NCBI GenBank assembly: GCA_009773005.1
Contig: WOUT01000013.1
Coordinates: forward strand, 1 to 64,000
Length of the DNA stretch: 64,000 bases
DNA from: Chloroflexota bacterium
GTDB taxonomy: Bacteria; Chloroflexota; Anaerolineae; Anaerolineales; Anaerolineaceae
Direction: 5' to 3'
Positions 8,572 to 18,307 of the stretch are shown one piece after another (position 1 is the stretch's first letter; the number at the start of each line of letters is the position of its first letter). Under the pieces are notes generated by a model. The model ran no database searches, was not told the origin of the DNA, and saw nothing but the letters and a program-made list of their open reading frames with translations. A program made the translations under genes and the position numbers.

Positions 8572-9077
8572 TTGGGTTGAGTACCTTAATCCCAATTTTA
8601 ATTCGGCGTATGGAAATCACCGATTTGGAAGAAGTGAGCCAACTTGACCAACAGTCCTTTTCTTTGCCCTGGCCGGAGAGTTCATTCATATTCGAGATCG
8701 AGAAAAATGAAGTATCCAGATGTTGGGTGGCAGAAACCAGGGATGAGCGCGGAGATACACATCTGGTCGGGATGATCGTCGTTTGGTTTATCGTAGATGA
8801 GGTGCATATCGCCACCCTGGCTGTTCACCCGGATATGCGTAAACAAAAGGTCGCGCAACGTTTGCTTGCCCACACCTTGATGGATGCGTTCCATTCCGGC
8901 GCTAAAAAATCCTTTCTTGAAGTGCGCAAAGGCAACCTTGCAGCACGTTCGCTCTATCACAAATTCGGCTTCATTTATGTAGGCATCCGGAAGGCTTATT
9001 ATCAGAATAATGGAGAAGATGCCGTCATGATGAACCTGGAGAGATTTGAAATCGACAAGTTGGAATCATTTCTGTAA
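8568..9077 (+). CDS. rimI: Ribosomal protein S18-alanine N-acetyltransferase-like GNAT protein
   Basis: GNAT acetyltransferase of about 169 residues in the tsaE-tsaB-rimI arrangement seen in many bacteria. The acetyl-CoA motif A is VHPDMRKQKVAQRLL, followed by LEVRKGNLAARSLYHKFGF, typical of RimI, which acetylates the N-terminus of S18. The GTG at 8568 overlaps the tsaB stop (GTGA); TTG 8577 or ATG 8610 are alternative starts. The glycine-rich Q/R-x-x-G-x-G/A is partly altered (RKQKVAQ), so cofactor binding may be weaker than in the model enzyme. Confidence 0.85.
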   Translation: MIGLSTLIPILIRRMEITDLEEVSQLDQQSFSLPWPESSFIFEIEKNEVSRCWVAETRDERGDTHLVGMIVVWFIVDEVHIATLAVHPDMRKQKVAQRLLAHTLMDAFHSGAKKSFLEVRKGNLAARSLYHKFGFIYVGIRKAYYQNNGEDAVMMNLERFEIDKLESFL

Positions 9078-9100
9078 GGTAAAATTATACTGATTCATTA

Positions 9101-9778
9101 ATGAGCCATTTCTTCGGAGGACTTGCAGTGACCGCTGACGAAACTATGCGTGAGATCGCGAAACAGGTTACTATTTGCGAGAAATGTGAATTGCATTTTT
9201 CTCGCAAGAATGCTGTTCCGGGGGAGGGTCCTGTCAACGCGCAGATCCTGTTCATCGGCGAAGGTCCGGGTTTCCATGAAAACGAACAGGGTCGACCTTT
9301 TGTCGGGCAAGCCGGGAAATTCCTGGATGAACTGCTAACCCATGCCGGTTTGAAGAGAGAAGTAGTATTCATCACGAACGTGGTGAAATGCCGCCCGCCG
9401 AGCAACCGGGACCCATTGCCTGAAGAGTTGAACGCGTGTGGAAATTATCTTGACAAACAGATCGAGAGCATCGATCCTTGGGTGATCGTCACCTTGGGCA
9501 GATTCTCGATGGCAAAATACCTCCCGATGGCGCGCATCAGCGCGATCCACGGAAAACCCGCCTGGGTGGGCGACCGATTGATCCTTCCGATGTACCACCC
9601 CGCTGCGGCGCTGCACCAACCTAAACTCAAATCAGACATTATTGCGGATTTTGTTGGGCTTCCCAAGGCAATTGAACAAGCGCAAAAAGTTAGAAAAATT
9701 AATCTTGAACCAATCATTGCGGAAACTTACCAAACAAGTTCAGCAACAGAATCACCGGAACAATTAAGGCTTTTTTAA
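9101..9778 (+). CDS. Uracil-DNA glycosylase, family 4 (4Fe-4S)
   Basis: Type 4 uracil-DNA glycosylase, about 225 residues, removes uracil from DNA in base-excision repair. The four Fe-S cysteines are visible: two in ICEKCELH, one in NVVKCRPPSNRDP and one in LNACGNYL. The catalytic-site block GEGPGFHENEQGRPFVG and the C-terminal MYHPAAALHQP (His loop) are intact. The last 40 residues are a nonconserved tail. A TATACT (9086-9091) precedes the ATG by 9 bases, so it may be its own leaderless transcript. Confidence 0.92.
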   Translation: MSHFFGGLAVTADETMREIAKQVTICEKCELHFSRKNAVPGEGPVNAQILFIGEGPGFHENEQGRPFVGQAGKFLDELLTHAGLKREVVFITNVVKCRPPSNRDPLPEELNACGNYLDKQIESIDPWVIVTLGRFSMAKYLPMARISAIHGKPAWVGDRLILPMYHPAAALHQPKLKSDIIADFVGLPKAIEQAQKVRKINLEPIIAETYQTSSATESPEQLRLF

Positions 9779-9800
9779 AAAACCAATCATCAGGTGAATT

Positions 9801-11117
9801 ATGGATATTGCTAACCAATTAATTGACAAATTAAAGAATAAAACAGCCCGGGTGGCTGTGTTGGGAATGGGATATGTCGGACTGCCGTTTGCTGCAGTAT
9901 TTGCTGAAGCTGGTTTTGAAGTCACAGGGATTGACCCAATCGAAGAAAAAATGAACCTGCTCAACGATGGGGAAAGCTACATAATGGATGTCCCCACAGA
10001 GACTGTAAACCGGTTGGTCAAAGCCGGAAAACTAAAGGGAACTACAGATTACTCTGTCCTCAAGGACGTTGATGCGGTCGCGATTTGCGTTCCCACTCCT
10101 CTGCGCCAAACCGGAGATCCAGATCTCTCTTTCATCGTCAATGCTGCCGAAGGCCTTGCCCCTTATGTGCATGCCGGCATGGTGGTTGTGTTGGAATCAA
10201 GCACCTACCCTGGCACCACCCGCGAATTGGTGCTGCCAGCTCTGACTGAAAAAAGCGGTCTTGTTGCCGGTGAAAACCTGTTCATCGCCTTCTCACCTGA
10301 ACGGGTAGACCCGGGGCGTGAAGATTGGACGACCAAGAATACACCCAAAGTAATCGGCGGGATAACGGAAAAGTGCACCGAAGTGTCTGCCGTGTGGTAC
10401 AGCCAGGCGCTGGATAGAGTGGTTCCGGTCTCTTCGACTGAAGTGGCCGAGATGACGAAACTGCTCGAAAACACCTTTCGTATGATCAACATCGGTTTTG
10501 TCAACGAGTTGGCGCTGATGTGCGACCGACTGGGTGTGGATGTCTGGGAAGTGATCGATGCGGCTGCCACAAAGCCATTCGGGTTCATGAAATTCTCACC
10601 TGGACCTGGTTTGGGTGGTCATTGCATTCCGATCGACCCTCTTTATCTATCATGGAAGCTGCATTCTCTCAATTACACAGCCCGTTTTATCGAATTGGCT
10701 TCGGAGATCAACACTGGCATGCCGCGCTTTGTCATCACCAAGGTACAAGACGCTTTGAATGACCATCAGAAATCGCTCAAAGGCAGCGATGTGCTTGTTT
10801 TAGGCGCCGCATATAAACCGGATATCGATGACCTCAGAGAATCTCCCGCCATCGATGTCATCCGCCTGTTGCAGCAAAAAGGCGCCCGCGTCAGTTATCA
10901 CGACCCTTACATTCCAAAGATCACACACGAAGATTGGAAGATCGAATCTGTGCAGGATGTGATGAAAGCTGTCAGATCAGCTGATTGCGTTGTGATTGTC
11001 ACAAATCACAAAGTTTATGATTATCCCGCAATTCTGAAAGAATCCAATCTGATCGTCGATACTCGCAACGCGCTTGGTAAAGCCGGTACGAAGAATCAGA
11101 AGGTAGTGAGACTCTAA
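9801..11117 (+). CDS. Nucleotide-sugar dehydrogenase (UDP-GlcNAc/UDP-ManNAc 6-dehydrogenase type)
   Basis: A 438-residue UDP-sugar dehydrogenase that oxidises C6 of a UDP-hexose(NAc) to a uronate with NAD. The Rossmann motif is VLGMGYVGLPFAAVFAEAG, the catalytic cysteine sits in GLGGHCIPIDPLYLSWK (about residues 270-285), and the C-terminal domain has VLGAAYKPDIDDLRESP. The GHCIPIDPxYL form favours the WbpA/WecC group over UDP-glucose dehydrogenases. It overlaps the epimerase by 1 bp and starts the polysaccharide cluster, supplying an acidic sugar. Confidence 0.9.
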   Translation: MDIANQLIDKLKNKTARVAVLGMGYVGLPFAAVFAEAGFEVTGIDPIEEKMNLLNDGESYIMDVPTETVNRLVKAGKLKGTTDYSVLKDVDAVAICVPTPLRQTGDPDLSFIVNAAEGLAPYVHAGMVVVLESSTYPGTTRELVLPALTEKSGLVAGENLFIAFSPERVDPGREDWTTKNTPKVIGGITEKCTEVSAVWYSQALDRVVPVSSTEVAEMTKLLENTFRMINIGFVNELALMCDRLGVDVWEVIDAAATKPFGFMKFSPGPGLGGHCIPIDPLYLSWKLHSLNYTARFIELASEINTGMPRFVITKVQDALNDHQKSLKGSDVLVLGAAYKPDIDDLRESPAIDVIRLLQQKGARVSYHDPYIPKITHEDWKIESVQDVMKAVRSADCVVIVTNHKVYDYPAILKESNLIVDTRNALGKAGTKNQKVVRL

Positions 11118-12094
11118 TGGCAAAATATCTGGTCACCGGTGCCGCAGGCTTCATTGCTCGCAGGGTGATCGAAAAACTGACGAGCGAGGACCATCAGGTG
11201 GTCGGTATCGATAACCTGAATGATTCGTATGACGTGCGGTTAAAGGAATGGCGGTTAAACCAACTTCTCCCGCTTAAGAATTTTAGTTTTATCAAGGATG
11301 ATATCTGCCGAACAGGTGTGTTTAATGAATTGACTGCAAAGCATCCGGAATTCCATGCGGTCATTCATCTGGCTGCCCGGGCAGGAGTGCGGCAAGCAGG
11401 TGAGGTCCCTGAAGTCTATTTGCAGACCAATGCCGGGGGCACTCTCAATATCCTTGAATGGTGCCGGAAAAACGACGTCAATAAAATTGTTTTAGCTTCC
11501 ACTTCGTCGATCTATGGAGCGAATCCTCCACTGCCAACAACTGAGGATGCGGATTCGAGCCATCCGCTGCAAATTTACGCCGCCAGCAAAAAAGCCGCTG
11601 AAGTGATGGCTTACACATACCACCATCTTTTTGGTCTGGATGCCACCATTGTGCGCTTTTTCACGGTTTATGGCCCGGCAGGCCGCCCGGATATGGTAAT
11701 GTTCCGCTTCGCGCAGTGGGTTGCCGAGGGCAAGACCGTGCAAGTGACGGGTGATGGATCGCAGATGCGCGGGTTTACCTACCTCGATGACATCGCAAAT
11801 GGCGTTATTCTGGCGCTCAAGCCCCTTGGGTACGAGATTATCAACCTTGGCGGGCATGAAACCATCACCATCAATGAGATGTTGCATAAAATTGAAGAAC
11901 GTGTCGGAAAAAAAGCCAGGGTGGAGTATATTCCACGGCACCCAGCGGATGTGGATGCCAACTGGGCAGACGTTCAAAAGGCTCAAAGGCTGCTAGGCTG
12001 GCAACCACGCGTCACACTGGATGAAGGAATCACCCAATTGGTCAATTGGTATATGGAGCAGCGCGCCTGGGCGAGCCAGGTATTAACCCCATGA
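11117..12094 (+). CDS. NAD-dependent sugar-nucleotide epimerase (UDP-uronate 4-epimerase-like)
   Basis: Extended short-chain dehydrogenase of about 325 residues. It has the NAD motif GAAGFIA, the HLAARAGVR block characteristic of UDP-glucuronate and UDP-GlcNAc 4-epimerases, a catalytic Ser/Thr in STSSIYG, the YxxxK pair as YAASK, and RFFTVYGP. Coupled to the dehydrogenase (1-bp overlap), it probably epimerises the uronate product. Substrate is inferred from context. Confidence 0.87.
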   Translation: MAKYLVTGAAGFIARRVIEKLTSEDHQVVGIDNLNDSYDVRLKEWRLNQLLPLKNFSFIKDDICRTGVFNELTAKHPEFHAVIHLAARAGVRQAGEVPEVYLQTNAGGTLNILEWCRKNDVNKIVLASTSSIYGANPPLPTTEDADSSHPLQIYAASKKAAEVMAYTYHHLFGLDATIVRFFTVYGPAGRPDMVMFRFAQWVAEGKTVQVTGDGSQMRGFTYLDDIANGVILALKPLGYEIINLGGHETITINEMLHKIEERVGKKARVEYIPRHPADVDANWADVQKAQRLLGWQPRVTLDEGITQLVNWYMEQRAWASQVLTP

Positions 12095-13449
12095 GTTCTT
12101 TGCGTCAAAAAATCCTCACTCTGTGGAAGGAAGATCACCTTCTGCGACGGGTGCTTCAAAACACTGGCTATTTATTTACGTCCAGTACGATCAGTATGTT
12201 GTTTATTGCGGTCCAAAGCATATTGGTTGCCCGATTGCTTGGCGCTGAATCATTGGGCTTGATCACTATCGTGATGGCCTTTGTCACCAATGTCAATCAA
12301 TTGTTTTCTTTCCGCATGGGTGAGTTCGTCACCCGTTATTTTGGAAAGGCAATGACAGAGGAGAATATTCCCCATGCCGGGGCAGTGATAAAGGCGTCAG
12401 CTCTCATAGAAGGTTTTACATCCGTATTTGCGTTTGGTTTTCTCTTTCTGGTTGCCCCGCTTGGGGCGAAATACCTGGTTAAAGATATTCAATCGTTGTT
12501 TTTATTCCAGATCTTTGGGATTGCCATTCTTGCGAACCTTACCACCGAGACTGCCAATGGTGTTCTACGGGTACTGAACCGATTTAAGACTCAGGCCTTG
12601 ATCACTCTGATCCAATCCATTCTCACCTTTACAATGATTACGCTGGCTTTTATTTTTCAAGGGGATGCTCTCACGATCCTGTGGGCATATCTGATCGGGA
12701 AAATATTCCTTGGGGTTTGTCCAATCCTGGTGGCAATCGTAACCCTGAATCGTGAACTTGGACGAGAGTGGTGGCGTTCCCGAATTTCCATCTTACCTTC
12801 GATAAAAGAGATGGCTCATTTTGCTATCAGCACAAATCTAAGCGGCACTATTAAACTTTTAGTCAGCGAGAGCGAACCCTTGTGGGTGGGGTTCTTCCTG
12901 GATACAAAAGCAGTCGGTCTGTATAAAAACGCCCTGGCAATTGTTAACTTGCTGATGGTGCCTATCACACCATTCATCGGCACAACCTTCCCTGAAATCA
13001 CCCGCAGTGTGGTGGCGAAAAAGTGGCAGCAGTTGCGACAACTTCTCCTCCGCGTTACGGTTATATCAGCCATTTGGACAATCTTTTTTGCTTTAGTAAT
13101 GGCATTTTTTGGAAAATGGATCATTGGTCTGACTTATGGTGAAGGATTTGTCCCGGCTTACCCGGTGTTGATGATCTTAATGATCGGGTTTGGCATTTCC
13201 AATATTTTTTTCTGGAACCGCACCCTGCTTTTGTCCTTTGGCAAAGCGAACATTCCGCTATATGTTCTATTTGGGGCAGCTATCCTCAAAATTATTTTGG
13301 CGTTTTATTTCGTTCCGCGTTATGGAATCAATGCCGAAGCGGCATTGCTTTCTGGTAATTTCATCTTGTCGGTAGGAATATTGGCAGCGGTTGGTTTATG
13401 GACGGTGAGAAAATCAGAGCGGACAGATTCTGAAAGAGTTACTGCATGA
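12091..13449 (+). CDS. Oligosaccharide flippase (Wzx-like, MOP superfamily)
   Basis: About 452 residues with 12 or more predicted membrane segments, in the polysaccharide-synthase branch of the MOP/MATE exporters that flip undecaprenyl-linked oligosaccharides. Typical features are the N-terminal AARLLGAESLGLITI-type segment and ESEPLWVGFFLDTKAVGLYKNAL in the middle. The ATG at 12091 overlaps the epimerase stop (ATGA); the open frame upstream to 12046 is not needed. It fits between sugar-nucleotide and glycosyltransferase genes. Confidence 0.87.
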   Translation: MSSLRQKILTLWKEDHLLRRVLQNTGYLFTSSTISMLFIAVQSILVARLLGAESLGLITIVMAFVTNVNQLFSFRMGEFVTRYFGKAMTEENIPHAGAVIKASALIEGFTSVFAFGFLFLVAPLGAKYLVKDIQSLFLFQIFGIAILANLTTETANGVLRVLNRFKTQALITLIQSILTFTMITLAFIFQGDALTILWAYLIGKIFLGVCPILVAIVTLNRELGREWWRSRISILPSIKEMAHFAISTNLSGTIKLLVSESEPLWVGFFLDTKAVGLYKNALAIVNLLMVPITPFIGTTFPEITRSVVAKKWQQLRQLLLRVTVISAIWTIFFALVMAFFGKWIIGLTYGEGFVPAYPVLMILMIGFGISNIFFWNRTLLLSFGKANIPLYVLFGAAILKIILAFYFVPRYGINAEAALLSGNFILSVGILAAVGLWTVRKSERTDSERVTA

Positions 13450-14579
13450 AAATCGCTTATATTGCCGCCTCCACGATCCCTTCTTCCACCGCGAACAGCA
13501 TTCAGGTCATGAAGGTCTGCCAGGCATTGACGCAAAATGGTGAAAAAGTTCATTTGTTCATTCCTGGCAGCGGAATTATCCAATGGGAGGAACTTGCCGG
13601 GCATTACGGGCTGTCAGCTAGATTCCCGATCTCTCGTGTTCCTTCCTGGCGACCTCTCAAGAGGCTTGATTTTGTGTTTAGGTCTCTGCGGCACGCGAAA
13701 CAGGTCGAAGCGGACGTCATCTATACACGGATGTTGTGGGTTGCAGTTGGCGCTCTGATGATGCATTGGCCGGTAATTCTGGAGATGCACGACGTGCCAA
13801 TGGGGCGTTTTGGGCCTTGGCTGTTTAAGCGCTACTTGACTTCCAAAAGAAAGAAACTAACGGTTCTTATCACGCATGCTTTACGTAAGTTGATCGAAGC
13901 CAAATTCAAAACGAATTTCCCGGAAAAAGAAGTAATCATTTCTCCAGATGGAGTGGATGTGGAACGGTATCTTAACCTGCCTGATGCGGTTCAAGCTCGG
14001 CAGCAATTAGGTTTGAGAGAAATACCTACCGCGGTGTATACGGGTGGTTTTTACGAAGGGCGTGGTTTGGAAATACTGTTAGAGTTGGCAAAAGCGTTTT
14101 CTGGGGTCCAGTTTATTTGGGTTGGGGGAAAACCGGATGCGGTGTCAGACTGGAAAGCGAAAATCCAAAACCTTGGTCTTGAAAATATCGTAATTACTGG
14201 ATTTGTCGCCAATGAGCGATTGCCCCTTTACCAGTCAACGGCTGAAGTATTGCTAATGCCTTTCGGCAAGTCGATCTCGGGCAGTAGCGGAGGCAACACA
14301 GTGGATGTTTGCAGTCCAATGAAGATGTTTGAGTATATGGCTGCTGGAAGAGTTATACTCACCAGTGACCTTCCAGTGCTGCACGAGGTTTTAAATGATA
14401 GTAATGCTGCATTTTATACACCAGAGGACCTAACTGATTTTAAGGCCAAGTTTGGCTCCTTGATGGCTGATCGCGAACGACGAACTGTTCTCGCGATTCA
14501 GGCAAAAAAGGATGTCCTGGGTTATATTTGGCAAGAACGTATGCGGAAAATCATCTCCTTTATTGGAGCGGTTAAATGA
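13446..14579 (+). CDS. Glycosyltransferase family 4
   Basis: A 377-residue GT-B transferase. The N-terminal domain begins IAYIAASTIPSSTANSIQVM; the C-terminal donor domain has VYTGGFYEGRGLEILLEL, TGFVANERLPLYQ, and an E-x7-E-like region SPMKMFEYMAAGRVILTSD. Such retaining enzymes transfer sugars from nucleotide donors on the cytoplasmic face. It starts with a 4-bp overlap with the flippase and ends with a 4-bp overlap with the next gene, so it is translationally coupled. The sugar transferred is unknown. Confidence 0.9.
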   Translation: MKIAYIAASTIPSSTANSIQVMKVCQALTQNGEKVHLFIPGSGIIQWEELAGHYGLSARFPISRVPSWRPLKRLDFVFRSLRHAKQVEADVIYTRMLWVAVGALMMHWPVILEMHDVPMGRFGPWLFKRYLTSKRKKLTVLITHALRKLIEAKFKTNFPEKEVIISPDGVDVERYLNLPDAVQARQQLGLREIPTAVYTGGFYEGRGLEILLELAKAFSGVQFIWVGGKPDAVSDWKAKIQNLGLENIVITGFVANERLPLYQSTAEVLLMPFGKSISGSSGGNTVDVCSPMKMFEYMAAGRVILTSDLPVLHEVLNDSNAAFYTPEDLTDFKAKFGSLMADRERRTVLAIQAKKDVLGYIWQERMRKIISFIGAVK

Positions 14580-16114
14580 ATAAACTCCAATCAATAAAAC
14601 AGGATGCATTAATCGCTTTGGGCACAGGAGTGATTCTCGGTGCGATTTTGGCAGTGGTGAGTCCTGGCAATTTTTTGCTTGGCTGGCTTGGCGCCGGGAT
14701 CGTGAGCGTTTTGTCCGTCTTGGGGCTGTTGCGTGCGTGGCGGTTCATAGAGGGAGGAAAGGCGCTTGCGGTTTTAATGACTGTTGCTTTCCTGGCAAGG
14801 ATTGTACTCGGCATTTTCCTTTTCCTGGCACTCCCGGTGCTTGGATTTAATAACCCGGTTCAAAACTCAGGGTATGTATTCTCGGACGCTTATGAGAGAG
14901 ATCAAGCTGCTTTCCAAATGGCGTCCAGCAGTGAGTCATGGATAGGATTCTTGCAACAATCCCGCTCGTCTGACCAATACGGCGGATTGTTAATGTTGAG
15001 CGCGGTTATGTATCAGGTTTTCTCGCCAGATATTCATCGACCGCTTGTGGTGGTTATGTTTTCGGCTTTCATTATGACAATGGGGTTGCCTTTCCTTTTC
15101 GGAGCTGTAAAAAAACGTTGGGGAATAGAAACGGCGTTTTTTGCCGGCTGGGTGTACGCTCTTTATCCTGACGGTTTGCTTCTTGGCAGCTCCCAAATGC
15201 GAGAGCCATTTCTGATCGGGTTGGCGTGTATTGCTTTTTGGGCGAGTCTATTTTGGAAAGAAAAACCGGTTTACGCAGGATTAGTCTCGTTTTCAACCCT
15301 TGCAATTGCAAGTCTGTTCTCCATCCCTGCAGGGTTGGCGGTATTGGCTGTACTGGCAGGTGTTGTATTTCTGGATTGGATGTCTCAACAGAAGGATCGC
15401 AGAGCCAAGATTGTTGGACTAACCGGTTTCATCATCTTTATTGGAATCGTCAGTTTCGCTGGCTGGATGTGGTTAAAAAATACAATTTATTATGATGCCT
15501 ATCTAACCGAAGCCAGTTCCGGATGGATCACCGCCCTTCTTGATCAGATCGGCGAGAAATATCGCATCCCATTTATTACACTCTATGGATTCACTCAACC
15601 GGTGTTGCCTGCTGCGTTGGTTGATCCTTCATTACCAATTTGGATGGGCATCGCGATATTCCGCGCACTGGGCTGGTATATTGTCCTGCCGTTCATACTT
15701 TATGGCTTTTTTGCCTTATTAAATCCAGGGAAACTGGAACATAAAAACCTTTTGCTCTGGTTCTCGTTTGTTTTTGCAGCCTGGTTACTTGTGTCCTCGC
15801 TGCGGGCTGGCGGTGACCAGTGGGATAACCCCAGGTACCGAACCCTCTTTTTGCCCTGGATGGCGATTGTAGTAGGATGGGTATTGCAACGGATCCAGGA
15901 TAAGAAAAGCCCGTGGTTTTGGCGCTGGGTGGCCGTGGAAGTTGTTTTTGTGCTGTTCTTCCTGAATTGGTACATCAACCGGCATGTTCTGATCGGTACA
16001 CAAATACCGTTTTTCTTGATGATCGAGTTGATCTTGATCATCTCAGGGATTATCTTTATCGGGGGATTCGTGTGGGATAAAAAAAAGATCACCGAAAAAA
16101 ACTGCTGTCAGTGA
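14576..16114 (+). CDS. Large polytopic membrane protein, possible GT-C glycosyltransferase or polymerase
   Basis: A 512-residue protein with about 11-12 hydrophobic helices. The first outer loop contains acidic residues (VFSDAYERDQ) as in GT-C transferases, and a later segment reads YALYPDGLLLGSSQMREPF, reminiscent of the family 39/83 membrane glycosyltransferases. Its position at the end of the flippase-glycosyltransferase operon supports a role in glycan polymerisation or modification. I do not recognise the exact family. Confidence 0.6.
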   Translation: MNKLQSIKQDALIALGTGVILGAILAVVSPGNFLLGWLGAGIVSVLSVLGLLRAWRFIEGGKALAVLMTVAFLARIVLGIFLFLALPVLGFNNPVQNSGYVFSDAYERDQAAFQMASSSESWIGFLQQSRSSDQYGGLLMLSAVMYQVFSPDIHRPLVVVMFSAFIMTMGLPFLFGAVKKRWGIETAFFAGWVYALYPDGLLLGSSQMREPFLIGLACIAFWASLFWKEKPVYAGLVSFSTLAIASLFSIPAGLAVLAVLAGVVFLDWMSQQKDRRAKIVGLTGFIIFIGIVSFAGWMWLKNTIYYDAYLTEASSGWITALLDQIGEKYRIPFITLYGFTQPVLPAALVDPSLPIWMGIAIFRALGWYIVLPFILYGFFALLNPGKLEHKNLLLWFSFVFAAWLLVSSLRAGGDQWDNPRYRTLFLPWMAIVVGWVLQRIQDKKSPWFWRWVAVEVVFVLFFLNWYINRHVLIGTQIPFFLMIELILIISGIIFIGGFVWDKKKITEKNCCQ

Positions 16115-16153
16115 TCTCAAAAATGAGTAGATAAATTTACCGCTGGTACCGGA

Positions 16154-16462
16154 TCACGGTTCCCAATGACCGATCTCCTGCCAGGCATACTCCAGGTGTG
16201 AGGCGGGAACTTTCCCCGCTTTTTTACGGACGCGTGAGTACACCCACCGCATCAGTTCGTTTCCGCCAATCTCATCGAGGCGTTTTCCGATAACGCGAGT
16301 GCGAATATGTCTGCATTGCGCGTTATAGCCGTTGCCAGGGAATTCAGACAAAAAATCCTCTTTGATCCCGATTCTGATTAATTCGTTCACCAGGTCACAA
16401 ACTTCATTTTCCGATTCCGGTGGATATAATTTTGACCCGAAAAGTGTGTTTAAGAAGCCCAT
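16154..16462 (-). CDS. Hypothetical small protein
   Basis: About 102 residues, soluble, with no signal peptide. It begins MGFLNTLFGSKLYPPESE and has a basic, arginine-rich centre (CRHIRTRVIGKRLDEIGG) and WVYSRVRKKAGK. A GGAG motif upstream of the ATG and good codon structure support it as real. It is opposite in direction to the flanking polysaccharide genes. I do not recognise the family. Confidence 0.6.
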   Translation of the reverse strand: MGFLNTLFGSKLYPPESENEVCDLVNELIRIGIKEDFLSEFPGNGYNAQCRHIRTRVIGKRLDEIGGNELMRWVYSRVRKKAGKVPASHLEYAWQEIGHWEP

Positions 16463-16550
16463 ACTCCCGCTCCTTGCTCCCTTTTAAAGATGATCTTCTG
16501 CTAAATCATACTATAATCTAAAAAACGATCACAACATTTTGGGTGAAAAA

Positions 16551-17291
16551 ATGAATTTTATTTATCTGTCGCCCCATCTCGACGACGCAATATTTTCCTG
16601 TGGTGGGATCATGTGGGAACAAGTCCATCGTGGCGACCGGGTTGAAATTTGGACGCTGTTCTCAGGTGATTCGCCGTCTGAAAATTTGACGACTTATGCA
16701 GGAACGCTGCACACACGTTGGGGCGTGAATAAAAATCCTTATGCAGCTCGCCGTACTGAAGACATCGCAGCGTGTAAATTGCTTCTTGTATCTTATCGGC
16801 ATCTTAATTACCATGATTGTATTTATCGCCGTCTGCCGGAAACAGGCGAACCGTTGATCAAGGAAGATCCGGATCTGTTTTTTGAGATCCATCCAGGTGA
16901 AGAATACTTAGTGAAGAAAATCAAGCATGACCTGGCATCTCGGCTGGCTAAAGATGCAACTATTATCAGCCCGCTAGGGGTGGGTGGACATATGGATCAC
17001 CGAATTACTCGAGCGGTTGCTGAAGAACTGGAAATACAAATTTGGTATTATCCTGACTTCCCATACTCGGCTTTGCCGGAAAATCCGATTGAAGCTTTGC
17101 TTCCATTGTACGTTACTCCCGTGGCGATGAACGTTTCCCTGGCGGGGAAGGAGGCTTGGTGGGACGCCATTGCGTGCTACCGTTCACAGCTTAGCTCGTT
17201 CTGGCAATCTGTTGAAGAAATGAAGGAAAAAGTCCAGGCTTACGCGGATTCCCCGTTGGCTTGCACCCTTTGGCAGAAAACACAACCTTGA
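16551..17291 (+). CDS. PIG-L family N-acetylglucosaminyl deacetylase-like protein
   Basis: About 246 residues of the LmbE/PIG-L fold, zinc-dependent deacetylases of GlcNAc-containing substrates. The metal motif PHLDDAIFSCGG (residues 6-17) and the second motif GVGGHMDHRITR are intact. I chose the ATG at 16551, with GGGTG 5 bases upstream; the TTG four codons earlier is unlikely. A TATAAT at 16512-16517 could drive it. Its place in the cluster suggests deacetylation of a glycan or glycolipid intermediate. Confidence 0.85.
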   Translation: MNFIYLSPHLDDAIFSCGGIMWEQVHRGDRVEIWTLFSGDSPSENLTTYAGTLHTRWGVNKNPYAARRTEDIAACKLLLVSYRHLNYHDCIYRRLPETGEPLIKEDPDLFFEIHPGEEYLVKKIKHDLASRLAKDATIISPLGVGGHMDHRITRAVAEELEIQIWYYPDFPYSALPENPIEALLPLYVTPVAMNVSLAGKEAWWDAIACYRSQLSSFWQSVEEMKEKVQAYADSPLACTLWQKTQP

Positions 17292-17369
17292 TAAGGATCG
17301 AACCCTTGAGGAATATAATCTTGGATAGGGTTAAATTATAAAAGCAAACATAGAGCTGGAGGAATCGAA

Positions 17370-18185
17370 ATGACAAAACACGGAATTTTGACTGAAGAAG
17401 AATTTAAGACATATAAACCTCCTGCACGAGCGGTTGCTTGTCTAAATGAGTTCATGACAGCTAAAGGCTGCCATGAATCGGAAATCAAAGTTCTGGATTG
17501 GGGATGTGGTAGGGGAAGGTTTGTGCTTTGGCTTCGCGAGAAAGGCTTTAATGCGTTCGGGGTGGATATCGATGCTGAACCAGTTGAGAATGGCCTGACA
17601 CTTTTTAAGGCAAAAGGGTATAAGGATACCCCGTTAACTTTGATTCCCACATCAGGGCGTACTGTTTACGCAGATGAATTTTTTGATTTTTTGATGTCTG
17701 ATAATGTATTGGAGCATGTGAGCAATATTCAGGTAGCAATGGATGAAATTGGCAGAGTCACTGCAGCCAACGGTAGCGGGTATCATATTTTTCCGGCACA
17801 ATGGCAAATAATTGAAGGGCACCTCTTCATGCCTTTTGTCCACTGGATCCCGCAAGGTCTTTTCCGAAAAGCAGTGATCAGTCTTTTTGTTAAGCTTGGA
17901 ATTGAACCAAAATGGAAGGAGCTAGAGGGTCGTAGTAATAATGAAAAAGTAGACACGTATTACAAATACAGCAAGGATAATATCTTTTACCGTCGCTTTT
18001 CCTTCGTTCAACAACAATTTGAGAAGCAAGGGTTTAAGGTTACTTTTCAAACGATCAACAACCCTGCGGTGAGCAGAAACAGGTTGCTGGGTCCTTTTGC
18101 AAGGAATCGAATCACAAAACCAATTTTCAACTGGATGTTATTAACTTTTAAACAGGTTGAAATGGTGATAAAAAAAGGATCGTAA
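17370..18185 (+). CDS. Class I SAM-dependent methyltransferase
   Basis: A 271-residue methyltransferase. Motif I is VLDWGCGRGRFVLWL (about residues 41-55), motif II GVDIDAE, and the motif SDNVLEHV follows, as in the methyltransferase-11 group. The C-terminal half is basic and resembles those of glycan-modifying methyltransferases. It follows the PIG-L gene with a short gap and closes the polysaccharide region. AGCTGGAGGAA before the ATG provides the ribosome site. The acceptor is unknown. Confidence 0.85.
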   Translation: MTKHGILTEEEFKTYKPPARAVACLNEFMTAKGCHESEIKVLDWGCGRGRFVLWLREKGFNAFGVDIDAEPVENGLTLFKAKGYKDTPLTLIPTSGRTVYADEFFDFLMSDNVLEHVSNIQVAMDEIGRVTAANGSGYHIFPAQWQIIEGHLFMPFVHWIPQGLFRKAVISLFVKLGIEPKWKELEGRSNNEKVDTYYKYSKDNIFYRRFSFVQQQFEKQGFKVTFQTINNPAVSRNRLLGPFARNRITKPIFNWMLLTFKQVEMVIKKGS

Positions 18186-18307
18186 AAAGTTTTGCAGATG
18201 AAGAACCATTAGTAAAGTTTTCAGTGGATCACAATTCCATAATTCTTTTCTGAGAAATTTCTTCGACAACCTCCTCAAAATCATTCTATGCTATACTCAT
18301 AAAAGCT